A stretch of 64,000 bases of DNA from Lunularia cruciata (GCA_948567375.1 OX419761.1:34572243-34636242); one strand, 5' to 3'; shown: positions 21,025 through 32,755, numbered from the stretch's first letter. Notes: generated by a model from the sequence alone, not told the origin. Program-made: numbers and translations.

Positions 21025-22374
21025 CGAGCCAGACGGTTCAGATTGGAGGGTAGACACCTTTTGCGTGTATGGGAGGATGGTAGAGTGCGAGTAGTACCAC
21101 TTCCATCACAAAGACCACAGTTGGTCCGTCATGCTCATGAGGAGCTAGGACATTTTGGAGTAAAGCGTACATATAGCTTACTCCAGAGTCATTATTGGTG
21201 GCGCGGTATGCAGACCGAGGTACAGCAGTTTGTTGCCAGATGTGTGGTTTGTGACCGAGTTAGAGCATCATTCAATGCTCCTACGCCACAGTTACACCCA
21301 TTACCTATCATGGGATTGGGTTACCGTTGGAGTTTGGACTTCGCCGGACCTTTACCGCTGACTGTGAGACATCATCGGTATGTTTTGGTGATGGTGGAGC
21401 ACTTCTCCAAGTGGATTGAGTTGGTGGCACTTCCTGACAAGTCTAGTGAAGGGACAGCTTACTCGTTCCTGGATCGAGTTCTTAGTCATTTTGGTGCACC
21501 AGCTGAGGTTTTGACTGATCAGGGTACAGAGTTCTTGGGAGAGTTTCAGGTCTTGTGTGACAAGGCTTTGATTGATCATCGTACTACATCCCGAGATCAC
21601 CCTGAGGCAGATGGCTTAGCAGAGAGAGTGGTTCAGACGGTGAAGAGAGGATTGCAAAAGTATGGTTTGCAGAGAGGCCACTTGGGAGATTGGGATCTCC
21701 AGTTACCTTGGTTGGCCATGGGCTATCGGTTCAGCCGGCAAGCCTCCTTAGCATCCTTCTCTCCATACTTTCTACTCTATGGACGAGATCCAGATTTACC
21801 TGCAGCCATTCGTCGAGATGCTACTGTAGTTTTGGACTTGGATGACCCTGATGTATGGATGAGCGCATGTTCTCAGCGGGCAGAGATCTTTCAGAGAGTG
21901 ATGCCGATGGCCTTCGAGAACTTGGCGATTGCTCAGCATAGAGATACTTTACGCTATGCTACCATTCGAGGAGGAGGTTATAGACCCTCGATCCGTCGAT
22001 TTCATCCAGGCGACTATGTATATCTACAGCAGACAGCACCGACGACACTTGATGTTTCTACAGGCCGCACTATCTTGAGAGTGCGCGAGGTTTTGCCATC
22101 TGGAGTCCTTGTGTTAGAAGGACGTGATGGTGTTGTTTGGAAGGATCATGTGCGCAATTGTGCGCCATGCCACCTTCCAAACATTGATGGTACTATGGAC
22201 CCAAGCTTGGCACTTGTACGTGCAGGCTTGAGGTGTATGTTATGTGGCTCTTCTGGTGGAGCTGCTACTATGTTAGTGTGTGATAGCTGTTCGAGAGGAT
22301 GGCATATGGCATGTATGACTCCTCCCCTCACGGTGGTTCCTCAGGGACAGTGGTTATGTCCTAGATGTACTTGA
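21025..22374 (+). CDS. int: Integrase with C-terminal PHD finger
   Basis: Same frame as RT/RNase H. An HHCC zinc domain (His at 21130 and 21151, Cys at 21241 and 21250) precedes a DDE core: Asp at 21337 (SLDFAGPL), Asp at 21517 (VLTDQGTEF), Glu at 21622 (HPEADGLAERV), the last two about 35 residues apart. The C-terminal region (FHPGDYVYLQQ) is the usual Ty3-type GPF/SH3-like part. Instead of a chromodomain, the protein ends with a C4HC3 PHD finger at 22234-22371: CMLC, then MLVCDSC, GWHMAC and WLCPRC. PHD fingers typically bind the histone H3 tail, so it may direct insertion to particular chromatin; that role is inference. Catalytic and zinc residues look intact. Confidence 0.9.
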   Translation, partial: RARRFRLEGRHLLRVWEDGRVRVVPLPSQRPQLVRHAHEELGHFGVKRTYSLLQSHYWWRGMQTEVQQFVARCVVCDRVRASFNAPTPQLHPLPIMGLGYRWSLDFAGPLPLTVRHHRYVLVMVEHFSKWIELVALPDKSSEGTAYSFLDRVLSHFGAPAEVLTDQGTEFLGEFQVLCDKALIDHRTTSRDHPEADGLAERVVQTVKRGLQKYGLQRGHLGDWDLQLPWLAMGYRFSRQASLASFSPYFLLYGRDPDLPAAIRRDATVVLDLDDPDVWMSACSQRAEIFQRVMPMAFENLAIAQHRDTLRYATIRGGGYRPSIRRFHPGDYVYLQQTAPTTLDVSTGRTILRVREVLPSGVLVLEGRDGVVWKDHVRNCAPCHLPNIDGTMDPSLALVRAGLRCMLCGSSGGAATMLVCDSCSRGWHMACMTPPLTVVPQGQWLCPRCT

Positions 22375-22530
22375 CCTATAGCTAGTTCATTCTTTATATG
22401 GTATAGATTGCAGACAGGCGACTAACGATGGGGCTCCATAGCACCCGGCCTCCTGATCTTTGCCCATTAGAGGGTATACCATATACTTAGAGTAGATGGC
22501 TATCTGGAGTTAGAGGGACCTAACCGCCAG

Positions 22531-22543
22531 CTAGGGGGGCGAT
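22531..22543 (+). promoter_or_regulatory. Candidate polypurine tract
   Basis: 'ctaggggggcgat' lies directly before the first Y repeat, where plus-strand DNA synthesis would be primed if Y starts the terminal repeat. It contains six consecutive G but is interrupted by C. Confidence 0.4.
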
Positions 22544-22648
22544 TGTGGCACTTTAGAGTCTATGTATGACTTATGTGTGAGTTGTGCTTTTATAGTGTAT
22601 GATGTTGACAGCGATGTATGTTGTGTAGCGATGTATATACGCACGACA
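22544..22648 (+). repeat. Isolated Y part preceding the right terminal array
   Basis: Near-identical to the Y parts that end each of the three following units. It contains a TATA-like 'cttttatagtg'. Its right end GACA is followed by AC and then the TGTC start of the first full unit. Confidence 0.85.
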
Positions 22649-22650
22649 AC

Positions 22651-24319
22651 TGTCACGCCATTTGTAGTTCCGCATCTAGATGCTCGGACACTGGAGTTCC
22701 AGTGATGGTAGTTAGAGTTATTCTAGCTGTTTCTCAGGGACTACTTTCCGACGGTTAGATTTCATGTTCGGGGTACTGACTTCCCGGTGGGGCCCACCGT
22801 CACTTTGCACCGTTTGCACCGTCGAGTGTGCCGTCAGCGGGACCGTTAGGGTTTCAGGGCTAGCTCGAGTCCAGGGGGTATAGTTTCGAAGTGAGCTCCA
22901 GAGAGCTCACTTCTCTGATGTTGAGCCTTCGAGTTCCTGGCTATGGTGGACAGAGGCCGGCGAGCGTCACCTGGATTCTCTATGCTTGAGTGGGTGTGGC
23001 TTGACTGTAATCAGTGCCCAGTTGTTGGCAGTTTATAGAGTGACAGATCAAGTACTGATCTGAGTTGAGTTGAGTTGAGAATGTTAAGCAATCTGATTAT
23101 TGTGGCACTTTAGAGTCTATGTATGACTTATGTGTGAGTTGTGCTTTTATAGTGTATGATGTTGACAGCGATGTATGTTGTGTAGCGATGTATATACGCA
23201 CGACAACTGTCACGCCATTTGTAGTTCCGCATCTAGATGCTCGGACACTAGAGTTCCAGTGATGGTAGTTAGAGTTATTCTAGTTGTTTCTCAGGGACTA
23301 CTTTCCGACGGTTAGATTTCATGTTCGGGGTACTGACTTCACGGTGGGGCCCACCGTCACTTTGCACCGTTTGCACCGTCGAGTGTGCCGTCAGCGGGAC
23401 CGTTAGGGTTTCAGGGCTAGCTCGAGTCCAGGGGGTATAGTTTCGAAGTGAGCTCCAGAGAGCTCACTTCTCTGATGTTGAGCCTTCGAGTTCCTGGCTA
23501 TGGTGGACAGAGGCCGGCGAGCGTCACCTGGATTCTCTATGCTTGAGTGGGTGTGGCTTGACTGTAATCAGTGCCCAGTTGTTGGCAGTTTATAGAGTGA
23601 CAGATCAAGTACTGATCTGAGTTGAGTTGAGTTGAGAATGTTAAGCAATCTGATTATTGTGGCACTTTAGAGTCTATGTATGACTTATGTGTGAGTTGTG
23701 CTTTTATAGTGTATGATGTTGACAGCGATGTATGTTGTGTAGCGATGTATATACGCACGACAACTGTCACGCCATTTGTAGTTCCGCATCTAGATGCTCG
23801 GACACTAGAGTTCCAGTGATGGTAGTTAGAGTTATTCTAGCTGTTTCTCAGGGACTACTTTCCGACGGTTAGATTTCATGTTCGGGGTACTGACTTCCCG
23901 GTGGGGCCCACCGTCACTTTGCACCGTTTGCACCGTCGAGTGTGCCGTCAGCGGGACCGTTAGGGTTTCAGGGCTAGCTCGAGTCCAGGGGGTATAGTTT
24001 CGAAGTGAGCTCCAGAGAGCTCACTTCTCTGATGTTGAGCCTTCGAGTTCCTGGCTATGGTGGACAGAGGCCGGCGAGCGTCACCTGGATTCTCTATGCT
24101 TGAGTGGGTGTGGCTTGACTGTAATCAGTGCCCAGTTGTTGGCAGTTTATAGAGTGACAGATCAAGTACTGATCTGAGTTGAGTTGAGTTGAGAATGTTA
24201 AGCAATCTGATTATTGTGGCACTTTAGAGTCTATGTATGACTTATGTGTGAGTTGTGCTTTTATAGTGTATGATGTTGACAGCGATGTATGTTGTGTAGC
24301 GATGTATATACGCACGACA
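22651..24319 (+). repeat. Three tandem 555-bp terminal-repeat units (X+Y)
   Basis: Units at 22651-23205, 23208-23762 and 23765-24319, each starting TGTC and ending GACA, separated by AC, with an exact period of 557 bp. They differ by only a few substitutions (for example 'cactggag/cactagag', 'ttcccgg/ttcacgg'). The junction GACA-AC-TGTC is a small palindrome like a joined LTR-LTR end. Confidence 0.92.
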
Positions 24320-24323
24320 AGGC

Positions 24324-24500
24324 AGAGATTGGGAGGCACTTTGCCTTGTGCAACTCCAAGCTTGGAAGAGAGTGTTGCATGAGTTTGCATGAGTCATGAG
24401 TCAATCAGAGACAAGATCCTCCTCCCCATCCCGTGGACACATTCCCAGTTACAACTCCAAGCTTGAAGAGAGTATTATTGTGAAGCAGATTCAAGATTGT
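24324..24500. repeat. Local tandem repeat, right part
   Basis: Continues the interrupted array with 'gtgcaactccaagcttggaagagagtg' type units, matching 13200-13265. Confidence 0.7.
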
Positions 24501-24689
24501 GAGGTGAAGCCAAGAGAATGAATCAAGATTCAAGATACAAGTTAGAAAATCAAGTAATACTCTCCAAATTTAGTGGTTCATATTTGAGTCTAATCCACAC
24601 GTGCTTTCCTCCAATTGATCTCCTCCAGGTCCATGGGTCCATGTCCTTATGAATTCTATAAAAGGTTTGTCCTTAGCAAGAGTCTTGCA

Positions 24690-25060
24690 TAGTTTGTATC
24701 CATGTTTGATAGGAATAAGAGTTCATGTGGGTTTGATATGAATAAGAGTTCATGTAGGTGGTTAGTAGAGTGAGGTCAAAGCAAGGTTGAGAAAAAAAAG
24801 AGGTCATAGGAATAAATGTGTGTTAGTGGGTCGATATGAGTTGCCCTGGAATAGAGGTCAAGGAAAGAATAAAGGTCAAGAGGTCAAGGTCATGTGGGTT
24901 TGATAGGAATAAGAGTTTGTGTAAGTGGTTAGAAGAGGGAGGTTGCGGAAAAAACAGAGTTCATAGGAATAAATGTGTGTTAGTGGGTCAATAGGAGTCA
25001 CCTTGGAGTAGAGGTCAAGGAGAGAACAGAGGTCAAGGAGTAGACATTGAGGAAAGATTA
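24690..25060. repeat. Two tandem copies of a roughly 190-bp unit
   Basis: 'gtttgataggaataagagtt' and 'aaatgtgtgttagtgggtc' each recur about 190 bp apart, separated by variable AAAGGTCAAGG-type short repeats that continue to about 25150. There is no coding sense. Confidence 0.6.
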
Positions 25061-25149
25061 GAATAGCGGTCAAGGTCAAAGGAAAAAAAGGAAATGTAGA
25101 GCTCAAAGGAAAGAATAGAGTTCAAGGAACATCAAAGGTCAAAAACAAA

Positions 25150-26050
25150 ACAATCAGAGGTCAATTTTACACAAAACAATTGGAAAAACACTTTCTAGTA
25201 GTAATTAAGGTGTATCTTTCATCTTTGCAGATGTTGCAAATGCATATATACAAAAGTACACAAAAAAGGAGAGGAGTGTTGTGGAGTACATACAGTATTT
25301 TTTAGAGGGTGGTGTTATAGAGTCCATTTTACTCAATATGCCCCATATGAGAGCAAGGTAGAAGAAGTTGACAAATGAGATTAAAAAAAAGAGGTTATGT
25401 GGGCCCATTTATCAATATGGCAAAGTGAGGTTGAATTTGACATTAACATTGGAGATGGATTTAGAGATTTTGATGATATGGATGAAGATGACCATGGTGA
25501 TCATATTGGACAATGTTTGGTATGGTTAAGATGGTGGGACTTTGCCCATACCCCTCCCTATTTGGTAGATTAAACCATTGCAGATTACCCTAGCAAATTT
25601 GCTACTATGCTTTTCTAAAATCTATATCCAATTCCTTTTACAAATTTGATGAGGATGGATGCAAATTCATTTTATACATTGCTTGCTCTAGTTAAAGATC
25701 ATGAGGTGTTCAAGGAGAAAATTGAGGAAGGAAGTAGACCCCTATGTGGATCCAGCTTGTTATCACCTTGGACAAATTTGGTCATAGTGAGAATGGGGCT
25801 AGCTAGAGGCACCAACTTGTAGGGTATTAGTGTTGGGTCCACTACACAATTCACTAATAGAGTAATAAATGTTGTTTAGCAAATCTAGGAAAAGAGGTTG
25901 TATGGCCTATTATGGAGGAAACAGAAAAGATCTCACAAGTATTTGGACCTTGTGTTGGATTGGTCAATAGAGCCCTTTCCCCATTGTCTCAGCAACCAAA
26001 AATTGATGGGGAAACTTAATTTAGTAGGAAATGATCTTACTCCATGAATG
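25150..26050. other. Spacer; no recognisable gene
   Basis: Only short frames with many stops. A translated stretch around 25740-26000 looks like eroded transposon coding sequence, but I cannot assign it. Confidence 0.4.
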
Positions 26051-26053
26051 GAC

Positions 26054-26743
26054 TGTAACACCCATTTGTGCATGTGTGTGGTATTGTGATATTTAGCTTG
26101 GTATTACAAGTACTTGAGAGATATTATTTATATAGAGATAAAGGATGGTTCTACATTAGTCATGATTAGCTAAAGTTAGTCATAGTTGAGATAGAGGGGA
26201 CCTTACTTTAGAGGAAGTGGTAAAGATGAGCACCATTATTTTGGATTCTAGTGTGTTGACTTGGTATCATTCCTAAATGTTTGGCTTTGAGGAAAGGGTT
26301 GAGAACTCTTGGACTCGCAAGCCTTTTTGTTTTGGATTCTTTTATAGTCCAAGGATAGCCCATGTGAAGGAATCCTTGACTTAGTGGTTGGGTCAAGATA
26401 AGATCACATGCTAGTGGAATATGCCCATGTGAATGGATATTCCTTTCTACTTTTTGAATTTACTTGAATTTTAGTCTAGTAACTTGAGTTACTACGGTAA
26501 TTAGTAGCATTGGTGCGTAACTATCTCACAAGTATATAAACAAGGGGTGAGGAAGTACTCATCATCCTTTCATTTGCAACTATCTCTCTCATTTGAGTTA
26601 TCTAGTGAGCAATGTCTTGAGTCTTGGATTGTTATCCTTGGAGGAGTATGGTGGAGTTGGGGTTCCTTGCCTTCTTAGTCCATGGTGCGCTACCATAATA
26701 GCCATCAGAGGTTCATCTTGAGTGAGAGACAGGCCGGCTCACA
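26054..26743 (+). repeat. LTR-like dispersed repeat, copy 1 (solo-LTR candidate)
   Basis: Starts TGTAACACCC and ends GGCTCACA, giving TG...CA ends. A similar sequence of about the same length is at 35452-36135. It has a TATA-like 'gtatataaacaagggg' about 26530 and typical downstream leader sequence. No internal region is between the two copies. No clear target duplication. Confidence 0.6.
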
Positions 26744-26749
26744 AGACAA

Positions 26750-28730
26750 GTAATCTATGATGACATGAGGAGAATAATATACTTATCTGGTGGTAAGTAT
26801 CCATTTGGTGTTGTAAAGTTTAGCTTGGATCTTGTCCTTGGTGTGCATTAGATCATTAGATTGATAAGACTCAAGCATGCTCCATAGTTCCTTCACAAGT
26901 TCATAATTTTAGAATTTTATCTCACATTTGGATCAAATATGCAAGAATGCCTAGCTCTTGCTATGACATGACTTGTCTAAAAAAGTCAACCTTATGGAGC
27001 AATTTGAGTACATGAGGAGTCAATGAGTCCTTTGGTCCATATTAGTTTCTTCTTGATGATTCTACCTATGTGCCCATGAGTTATTTGGTACTTTCTTTCA
27101 TAGTGCAACATTGTTGAGATCAAATAGACTTCAAAAATTGTGTAGCTCACACTTGTGTGCTTGATGAGCACCGCATAGGGATTTTGAAAGATAGATTGCA
27201 TTCATTGCATGAATTGCGAATTTAACTAAAGAGTAATAAAAATAGAAATAGAAATTTGTTGAGGTAGATTAGTGTATAGATTATTTTTCATAACTTCTTG
27301 ATAAATAAATAGAAGAGACTTGTGGGAGGATGACAAATAATTCACAAAGAATTCAAATCCAAACAGTCCCACTATACCTCAAGATCTGTTGGACAGAATA
27401 AAATTTGAATAGAGTGAATCCTATATCACATGTTATGAGTGGTTGCCTTTCTTATAATAGACTTGTTGGGTTTTTGAACCCGTGAGCCTTCATATTGATA
27501 ACTTCTCAAGAGTATTATAGACTTTGACATAATGGACTATACAATTTTTGTTTGAATTTGTGAATTTTTCAATTCAATTTTTTTGAGTTTTGTGAATCTA
27601 TCATTGGTCATGGAGTTCCTATGTTTATGAATGATATTGTTTTGTTCTTGGTTGTATGGAGTTCTTGGTTCTTGGTCATATGTATGAAGTATGGTGTTCT
27701 TATGATATGGTTCTAAGATTCTAATCGGAATGTTGTAGCATGGTTCAAATGATATGATATGAATGTTCTAAATTATACTATGATACTATTTTATGGTTAT
27801 GTGAATGATACTATGATCTTGGTTTGTGGTTATGATTAGGTTCTTTTTTTACATGATACAATCATTGTTTGCAGTTATCCAACCAGTGCACAAGACAAGG
27901 CACTCCCCTAGTTACCACACATTCCACTTGTTCAACTATTACTAGTCCTACTCATCCAACTAGTGCACAAGACAATAACTCAACTATTTCTAGTGTTTCT
28001 AGTGCAAACAAACAATGAGCATGATAAAAAAAGCACACAAAAATCAGCTTGTCACCAAAATTTGACTTCCAATCCCTTGGTGCAACCACAAAAACCAGTT
28101 TTGCAAATCATTACAAACCTCAAATGGCCCCACACAAACCAAAACCACAATTTTGTGCAAACTACCTCCCAACACCACATAAACAGTTTGTGTGGTATTG
28201 AGGCGGTTTGTCTAGCATGCGGATGGTAGGTTGTGTGGTCTTGAGAGGTCAGTTTGCATGGCATACAAGTCTAGTATATGATGCCACTTTCTTTGGGTAT
28301 GTTTAAGTCTCATTCCATAAATATTGAATAGACAACTCCTTGTTGTAGACATTCAAGTTATGATAGAATAGAAATGTTTGAGAAAATATCAGAACTGATG
28401 CATGAGAAAAGATCAGCTAAGTAGTGAATGAAATTTCATTATTTAATTGGTGAAAAACTATGAGAAACAAAGTGAAACTCACCAACAAAACTCATCAAGA
28501 ACAATACCAAATAGATTGTATGCAAGTGTATAATACCAAGGAGTATCCTACATGGTATATACTTCCTAGGCAGCCCACTCTAGGGCATCATGACATCTGG
28601 AATACAAAGTATGTACTATAAAGAAACAACTATAGTACCATATCAATCTCTAGGATGCATCTTTGGCTCATGAAAGGTTCATCCAAGCAACTCATAAGGA
28701 TCAAAACTACAGTCTCTAAAATGGTTAGAG
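26750..28730. other. AT-rich spacer with no recognisable gene
   Basis: Stops in all frames. A patch at 27950-28260 contains 'ttgcaaatc'/'tttgcatgg' style words also seen at 37960-38060 and 38660-38720. Frames 27963-28229 and 28052-28264 overlap on opposite strands and look like chance. Confidence 0.5.
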
Positions 28731-28732
28731 GC

Positions 28733-29300
28733 CTACTCTTCCTCTAGAAACCTAATAGAAGTATGTGTAGAGACTCTAAATCTATCTAGAGGAGCTACAA
28801 GTCTATCTACTAAAGATGTGCATGAAGCACTAGGTGTATCAATTGGGGAAGATCTAGGAGGATGTATAGCTCCATGATGGTGGTTTCTAGTATAAGGAAG
28901 AGCATACGTATCTACAATAAGAACATCTCTAAGAGATAATCCTAAAGATGTAAATGTGCTATAAGGCCTAACCATGAACCTTCTATACTCATCAATATAT
29001 CCATCTATATTTGAAAGGCAAGTCATGGGCCGCAAACCTATATGTACTCCTTTTGGGATCAAACCTTGATCCCACAAAGGTTGCAAGATGACCTCCACCT
29101 CCTTCTTGGACCAATAGTCCAAGGGATCACCTCAAAATATGTGATACAATACTCCATAAAATCCTTGAGTCCGAGATGTGTGATATACCATGAAGTACTA
29201 CTTGCATTATAATAGCGCCATCCTCTAATACTAGTCTTCACAAACCACATCAAGAATGAAGGTAACATCAGACTAGTAGAATATCTAAAGTCAAAGTAAT
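28733..29300 (-). pseudogene. Repeat family A, copy 2, C-terminal part
   Basis: Two minus-strand frames (29319-29059 and 29122-28733) overlap and together match the C-terminal region of copy 1 at about 1800-2516: the Leu/Asp-rich core and HHHGAIHP motif, preceded by a KGVH-x-G motif shared with copy 1. A frameshift lies near 29110. The chromovirus at 29301-34945 separates this from the rest of the copy at 35047-37761, so it is a nested insertion. Confidence 0.55.
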
Positions 29301-29726
29301 TGTAAAAGACCGAAACCAAGGAGAGAAATAGGAGAATGGAAACTCACATTGGGACACTTGAATGAGGGAAAACTCCAAATGCCTAGCATGAGCTTTGGCT
29401 TTGGTATTTATAGGTAGCATACAAGGTCCTTGAGAAGCTTCTCAAGAAGCTTCCTCAAGCCGCTTTCTTAGAGTGCAAGCCAAGTTAACTAGGAAGCTTC
29501 TCAAGAAGCTTCCTTCTAGAAGCCGCCTACTTGGCGTGCAAGCTAAGCTAGTTGGAAGCTTCTAGAAGCTTCCTTCTAGAAGCTACTTACTTAAGGTGCA
29601 AGCTAAGCTAACCTGGAAGCTTCCCAAGAAGCTTCCTAGATACTTCCGGAATATTCTAGGCTACTATGTCTTATGTGCTACTTTTTAAGCCCGACTAACT
29701 TCATCGCTAAACTCCATATTGTTCCA
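29301..29726 (-). repeat. 3' LTR of the chromovirus
   Basis: Same length as the 5' LTR, with the same GAAGCTTC arrays and TATAAATA box. The inner end reads 'attgttcca' instead of 'attgttaca'. Confidence 0.9.
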
Positions 29727-29769
29727 TATTTCCCCGCCACTAGTTGGTGACGTCCTCGTTGCCAGTGAA

Positions 29770-29935
29770 GCTTCAAATTCCTAGATGGCCGTCTGTGCAT
29801 TCTGGAGGTGAGAAAGAGGCTCCCAGGTGGCATCATGAAGGGGATACCCTTTCCAAAGGACCTTGTACTCCGTATGTTGGCGACGGCCTCGTTGGATATG
29901 GCAATGCGCAAGGATACGATCAACTTCGTACTCCT
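29770..29935 (-). pseudogene. Chromodomain at the integrase C-terminus
   Basis: In one minus-strand frame the sequence reads EVDRILAHCHIQRG, then EYKVLWKGYPLHDATWEPLSHL, the typical chromodomain of plant chromoviruses that binds methylated histone H3. A TAG follows within the last helix. The frame differs from that of the integrase core upstream, so it is no longer translated as one protein. Confidence 0.8.
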
Positions 29936-29975
29936 CATGATCATTGATAGGGATAGGAAGAGGGGGAGGTTGGAC

Positions 29976-31050
29976 TCAAGAGGAAAAGGAAGAGAGGTTA
30001 GGAACAAAGGGTTTCAACTTGGAAACATGAAAGATAGGATGGATATGCATGTGACAAGGTAAGGCAAGTCGATAAGCAACAGGAGAGACAAATTGGGTGA
30101 TATCAAAGGGTCCTATCCAGTTAGGGGCAAGTTTACGAACTTGGGTATCAAGTAGGAGAGGGAGGTTACTGGAGGATAGCATGACTTTATCACCAACTTC
30201 AAAGGTGAGATCACGACGATGATGGTCCGCATATTGTTTTTGGCAATTCTGAGCAACAAGGAGGTGAGACTTGGCTTGTTGGAGCGATTGGGATATAGTG
30301 GTCAAGAATGTGGAAGTATGAGGAACCTGAGAGGGAGGGGGAGCAAGAAGAGAATCTAGAACAAGTGGATCTTGGCCAAAATTGAGAAAGAAGGGAGAAA
30401 ATCCGGTGCTTGCCTGTTTGGAATTGTTGTAGGAAAATTCTGCAATTGCAAGACATTCATCCCAATTGGTATGGTGGACATTGACAAAGGCCCGCAACAT
30501 ATCCTCTAATGTACGATTTGCACATTTGGTTTGTCCATCAATTTGAGGATGATAGGCCGTGTACAAAGCAAGCTTGGTGTTGAGTATCTGGAAGAGTGCT
30601 TGCCAAAACTTCCCAGTAAATCGAGGATCACAGTCAGAGATGAGTACACGGGGCATCCCATGATGCTTGAAAACATTGTTGAAGTAGATTTGCGCTAAGG
30701 TTGGAGCATCCACGGTATCATAGGTTGGTGCCAAGTGGATTTTCTTACTGAGCTTATCCACAAACACCACGATTGTGGTGTGTCCTTGTTTTTTCTTTGG
30801 CAAGGATGTGATTAGATCCAAGCTCACATGCTCCTAGCGAGCGGATGGAATGGCGAGTGGTTGAAGGAGTCCACTCAGCTTCTGGTTACTGGCCTTGTTA
30901 CATTGGCAGCTCTCACACGATCTGAAAAATTCTCAAACATCTCGTGTCATGTTGGGCCACCACCATTGACGTTGGAGGGTACCCAAGGTCTTGTCTACAT
31001 TGATGTGACCAGCGATGGGTAAATCATGGGCTTCTTGAAGGTGCACAAGT
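29976..31050 (-). pseudogene. int: Chromovirus integrase, inactivated
   Basis: The zinc-binding HHCC region (30830-31040, with WWWPNM and CESC) contains a TGA and is cut from the core frame (30827-29976). The core has VVFVDKLSKKIH and ISDCDPRFTG, but the expected QTE motif reads DGQTKCANRTLEDM, so the third catalytic acid (Glu) is Lys. The C-terminal GPFDI and YRLALP blocks are intact. It would not catalyse strand transfer. Confidence 0.85.
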
Positions 31051-31991
31051 CAAAGATCACCTTTGGCTAGAACATAGATCTGATCCGCATGGAATAGAAG
31101 GCCTTCCTTGAAGGAGAAGGTGTTGTTCTCCTTATCACCTGTTGTTAGACAACCATGTACCATTTGGAAGAAGGGATCTTGTTGTAGAGCTAACCAAAAC
31201 TTGTTATGGATCTTGGGGTCAATTGACACCGTCGTAATTGCTGCTGCAATGAGAGGAAGGGACTTCAAATCAGGTCGTTGTGATAGAGCATCAGGGATGA
31301 CATGGAACCGACCGGGTTTGTACTCAAGTTTGATGTCGAACAATTGAAGTTGCTCTTCCCATCGATGAAGTCGACTCTTCATGTGCTCCAGGTGTAAGGT
31401 CTGCAACAATGGCTTGTGATCAGTTTGCATGATCACTTGTTTCCCCAAGAGATAATGCCTCCATACCTTGGTGGCATATACCATTGCAAGTTGTTCCCAA
31501 TCTCGAGTAGAGAGATGTCTTTCAGCTGTATTTAGTTGGCAAGACACAAAGGCAATGGGATGTAGTCCATCTGGAAATTCTTGTTGCAACACAGCTCCAA
31601 TTGCAAAGTTAGAAGCATCAAAATCAACCACACAAGGTAGTTGAGGATCATATGGTTGAAGAATGGGTCTTGAAGACACCATATGTTTCAACTTTTGGAA
31701 TGCTTCTTCATGTTTGGTGTTCCACTGGAAGCTCAAGTTCCTTCCCAAGAGGTCAGTCAATGGTGCATCCACATGAGCATAATAGTGGATGAACCGCCGG
31801 TAAAAATTGGCCAATCCATTGAATGCCCGTACTTTTGTAGCATCCTTTGGGGTAGGCCAATCAATAATGGCCTTGATCTTCTCTTCCTCCATCTTGATCC
31901 CCTCTGATGAGATCTTATGACCCAAGAAGGTAACCTTTGCCAAAAAGCACACTTTGACTTCTTGCAATAAAATTTCCATTATCGTAGTCAT
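31050..31991 (-). pseudogene. pol: Chromovirus RT connection and RNase H
   Basis: A single open frame: VTFLGHKIS, FNGLANFYRRFIHYYA, VVDFDASNFAIGAVL, HLSTRDWEQLAMV, MQTDHKPLLQ and FHVIPDALSQRPD. These are RNase H and tether signatures. It is separated by a frame change at about 31990 from the RT fingers and palm. Confidence 0.85.
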
Positions 31992-32755
31992 CTTAGGACT
32001 TCTCGCACATGATTCACGTGTTCTGCCTCTATCTTGCTAAAGATTAAGATATCATCCAAGAACACCACCACTGACCGATCCAATAGTCCATCCAACACCT
32101 GATGCATCTGATCTATGAAGACTACTGGAGCATTAGTGAGTCCAAAAGGTAGAACTCTCCACTCAAAATGTCCATACCTTGTGCGAAAGGCAGTCTTTTG
32201 CACGTCCTCTCCTTCAATAGGAATTTGCCAATAGCCGCTACAAAGATCTAGCTTGGAAAAGTAGCATGCTCCACTTAATTGATCAAGCAGGTCATTGATC
32301 CGAGGCAAGGGATATGCATTCTTCACGGTTTGCTTATTGAGCCCACGGTAATCAATACAGAAACAAAGTCCTCCATCCTTCTTTGGAACAAATAGTACCA
32401 GTGCTCCCCACGGAGAGGTACTATGTCATATGAAATCCTTCTCCAATAACTCTATAAGTGTTTTTCGCAACTCCTCCAACTCCTTTGGTGAGAGCCGATA
32501 GATTGGTCTACTCACTGGAGTACTCTCTGGCAATAACTTGATCTTGAAGGGCATACCTCGATCAGAGGGTAATCCCTTTGGCAGATCATCCAGAAACACA
32601 TCTACAAACTCTTGAACTATCCGATCAACCGTTACTTGATGCGGCACATGGCCCTCCTTAGATTGTTCTTGTGCCACCGGCTTGATCCACACCACGAATA
32701 CAAACTTATCTTCCTCCAAAGCTTGCTCTATGGCTGCTTCATTAACAAACTTCAC
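31988..32755 (-). pseudogene. pol: Chromovirus reverse transcriptase, broken
   Basis: Frames 32755-32426 and 32326-31988 carry RT blocks: [13 protein letters not shown], then after a TGA in LLEKDFI-stop-HSTSPWG, [42 protein letters not shown] and the catalytic [11 protein letters not shown]. At the TGA position the related element at 44.8 kb has a sense CAA codon, showing that the stop is a lesion. Confidence 0.85.

Larger units (their letters stand above)
13270..24319 (+). mobile_element. Ty3/gypsy retrotransposon carrying a cytosine-5 methyltransferase and a PHD finger
   Basis: The outer ends read TGTC...GACA and are flanked by a 4-bp duplication AGGC (13266-13269 and 24320-24323). Removing the element restores a sequence resembling the neighbouring tandem-repeat units, so the borders are well supported. 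Coding order is Gag, two CCHC knuckles, protease, methyltransferase, RT, RNase H, integrase, PHD finger. Terminal repeats are unusual. The left end has only a 449-bp part X. The right end has part Y, then three complete 555-bp X+Y units separated by AC. Terminal copies differ by about 1% by eye, so the insertion is young. Lesions or recoding sites: TAG codons at 15380, 19258 and 21022, and a frame change near 17370. Confidence 0.9.

Noticed and set aside
26049-26748. Target duplication around the first LTR-like copy
   Set aside because: Flanks TGGAC and AGACA do not match well enough.
27963-28264. Overlapping opposite-strand ORFs of about 70-88 codons
   Set aside because: No family motif, no second copy with coding conservation, and biased composition that yields chance frames.
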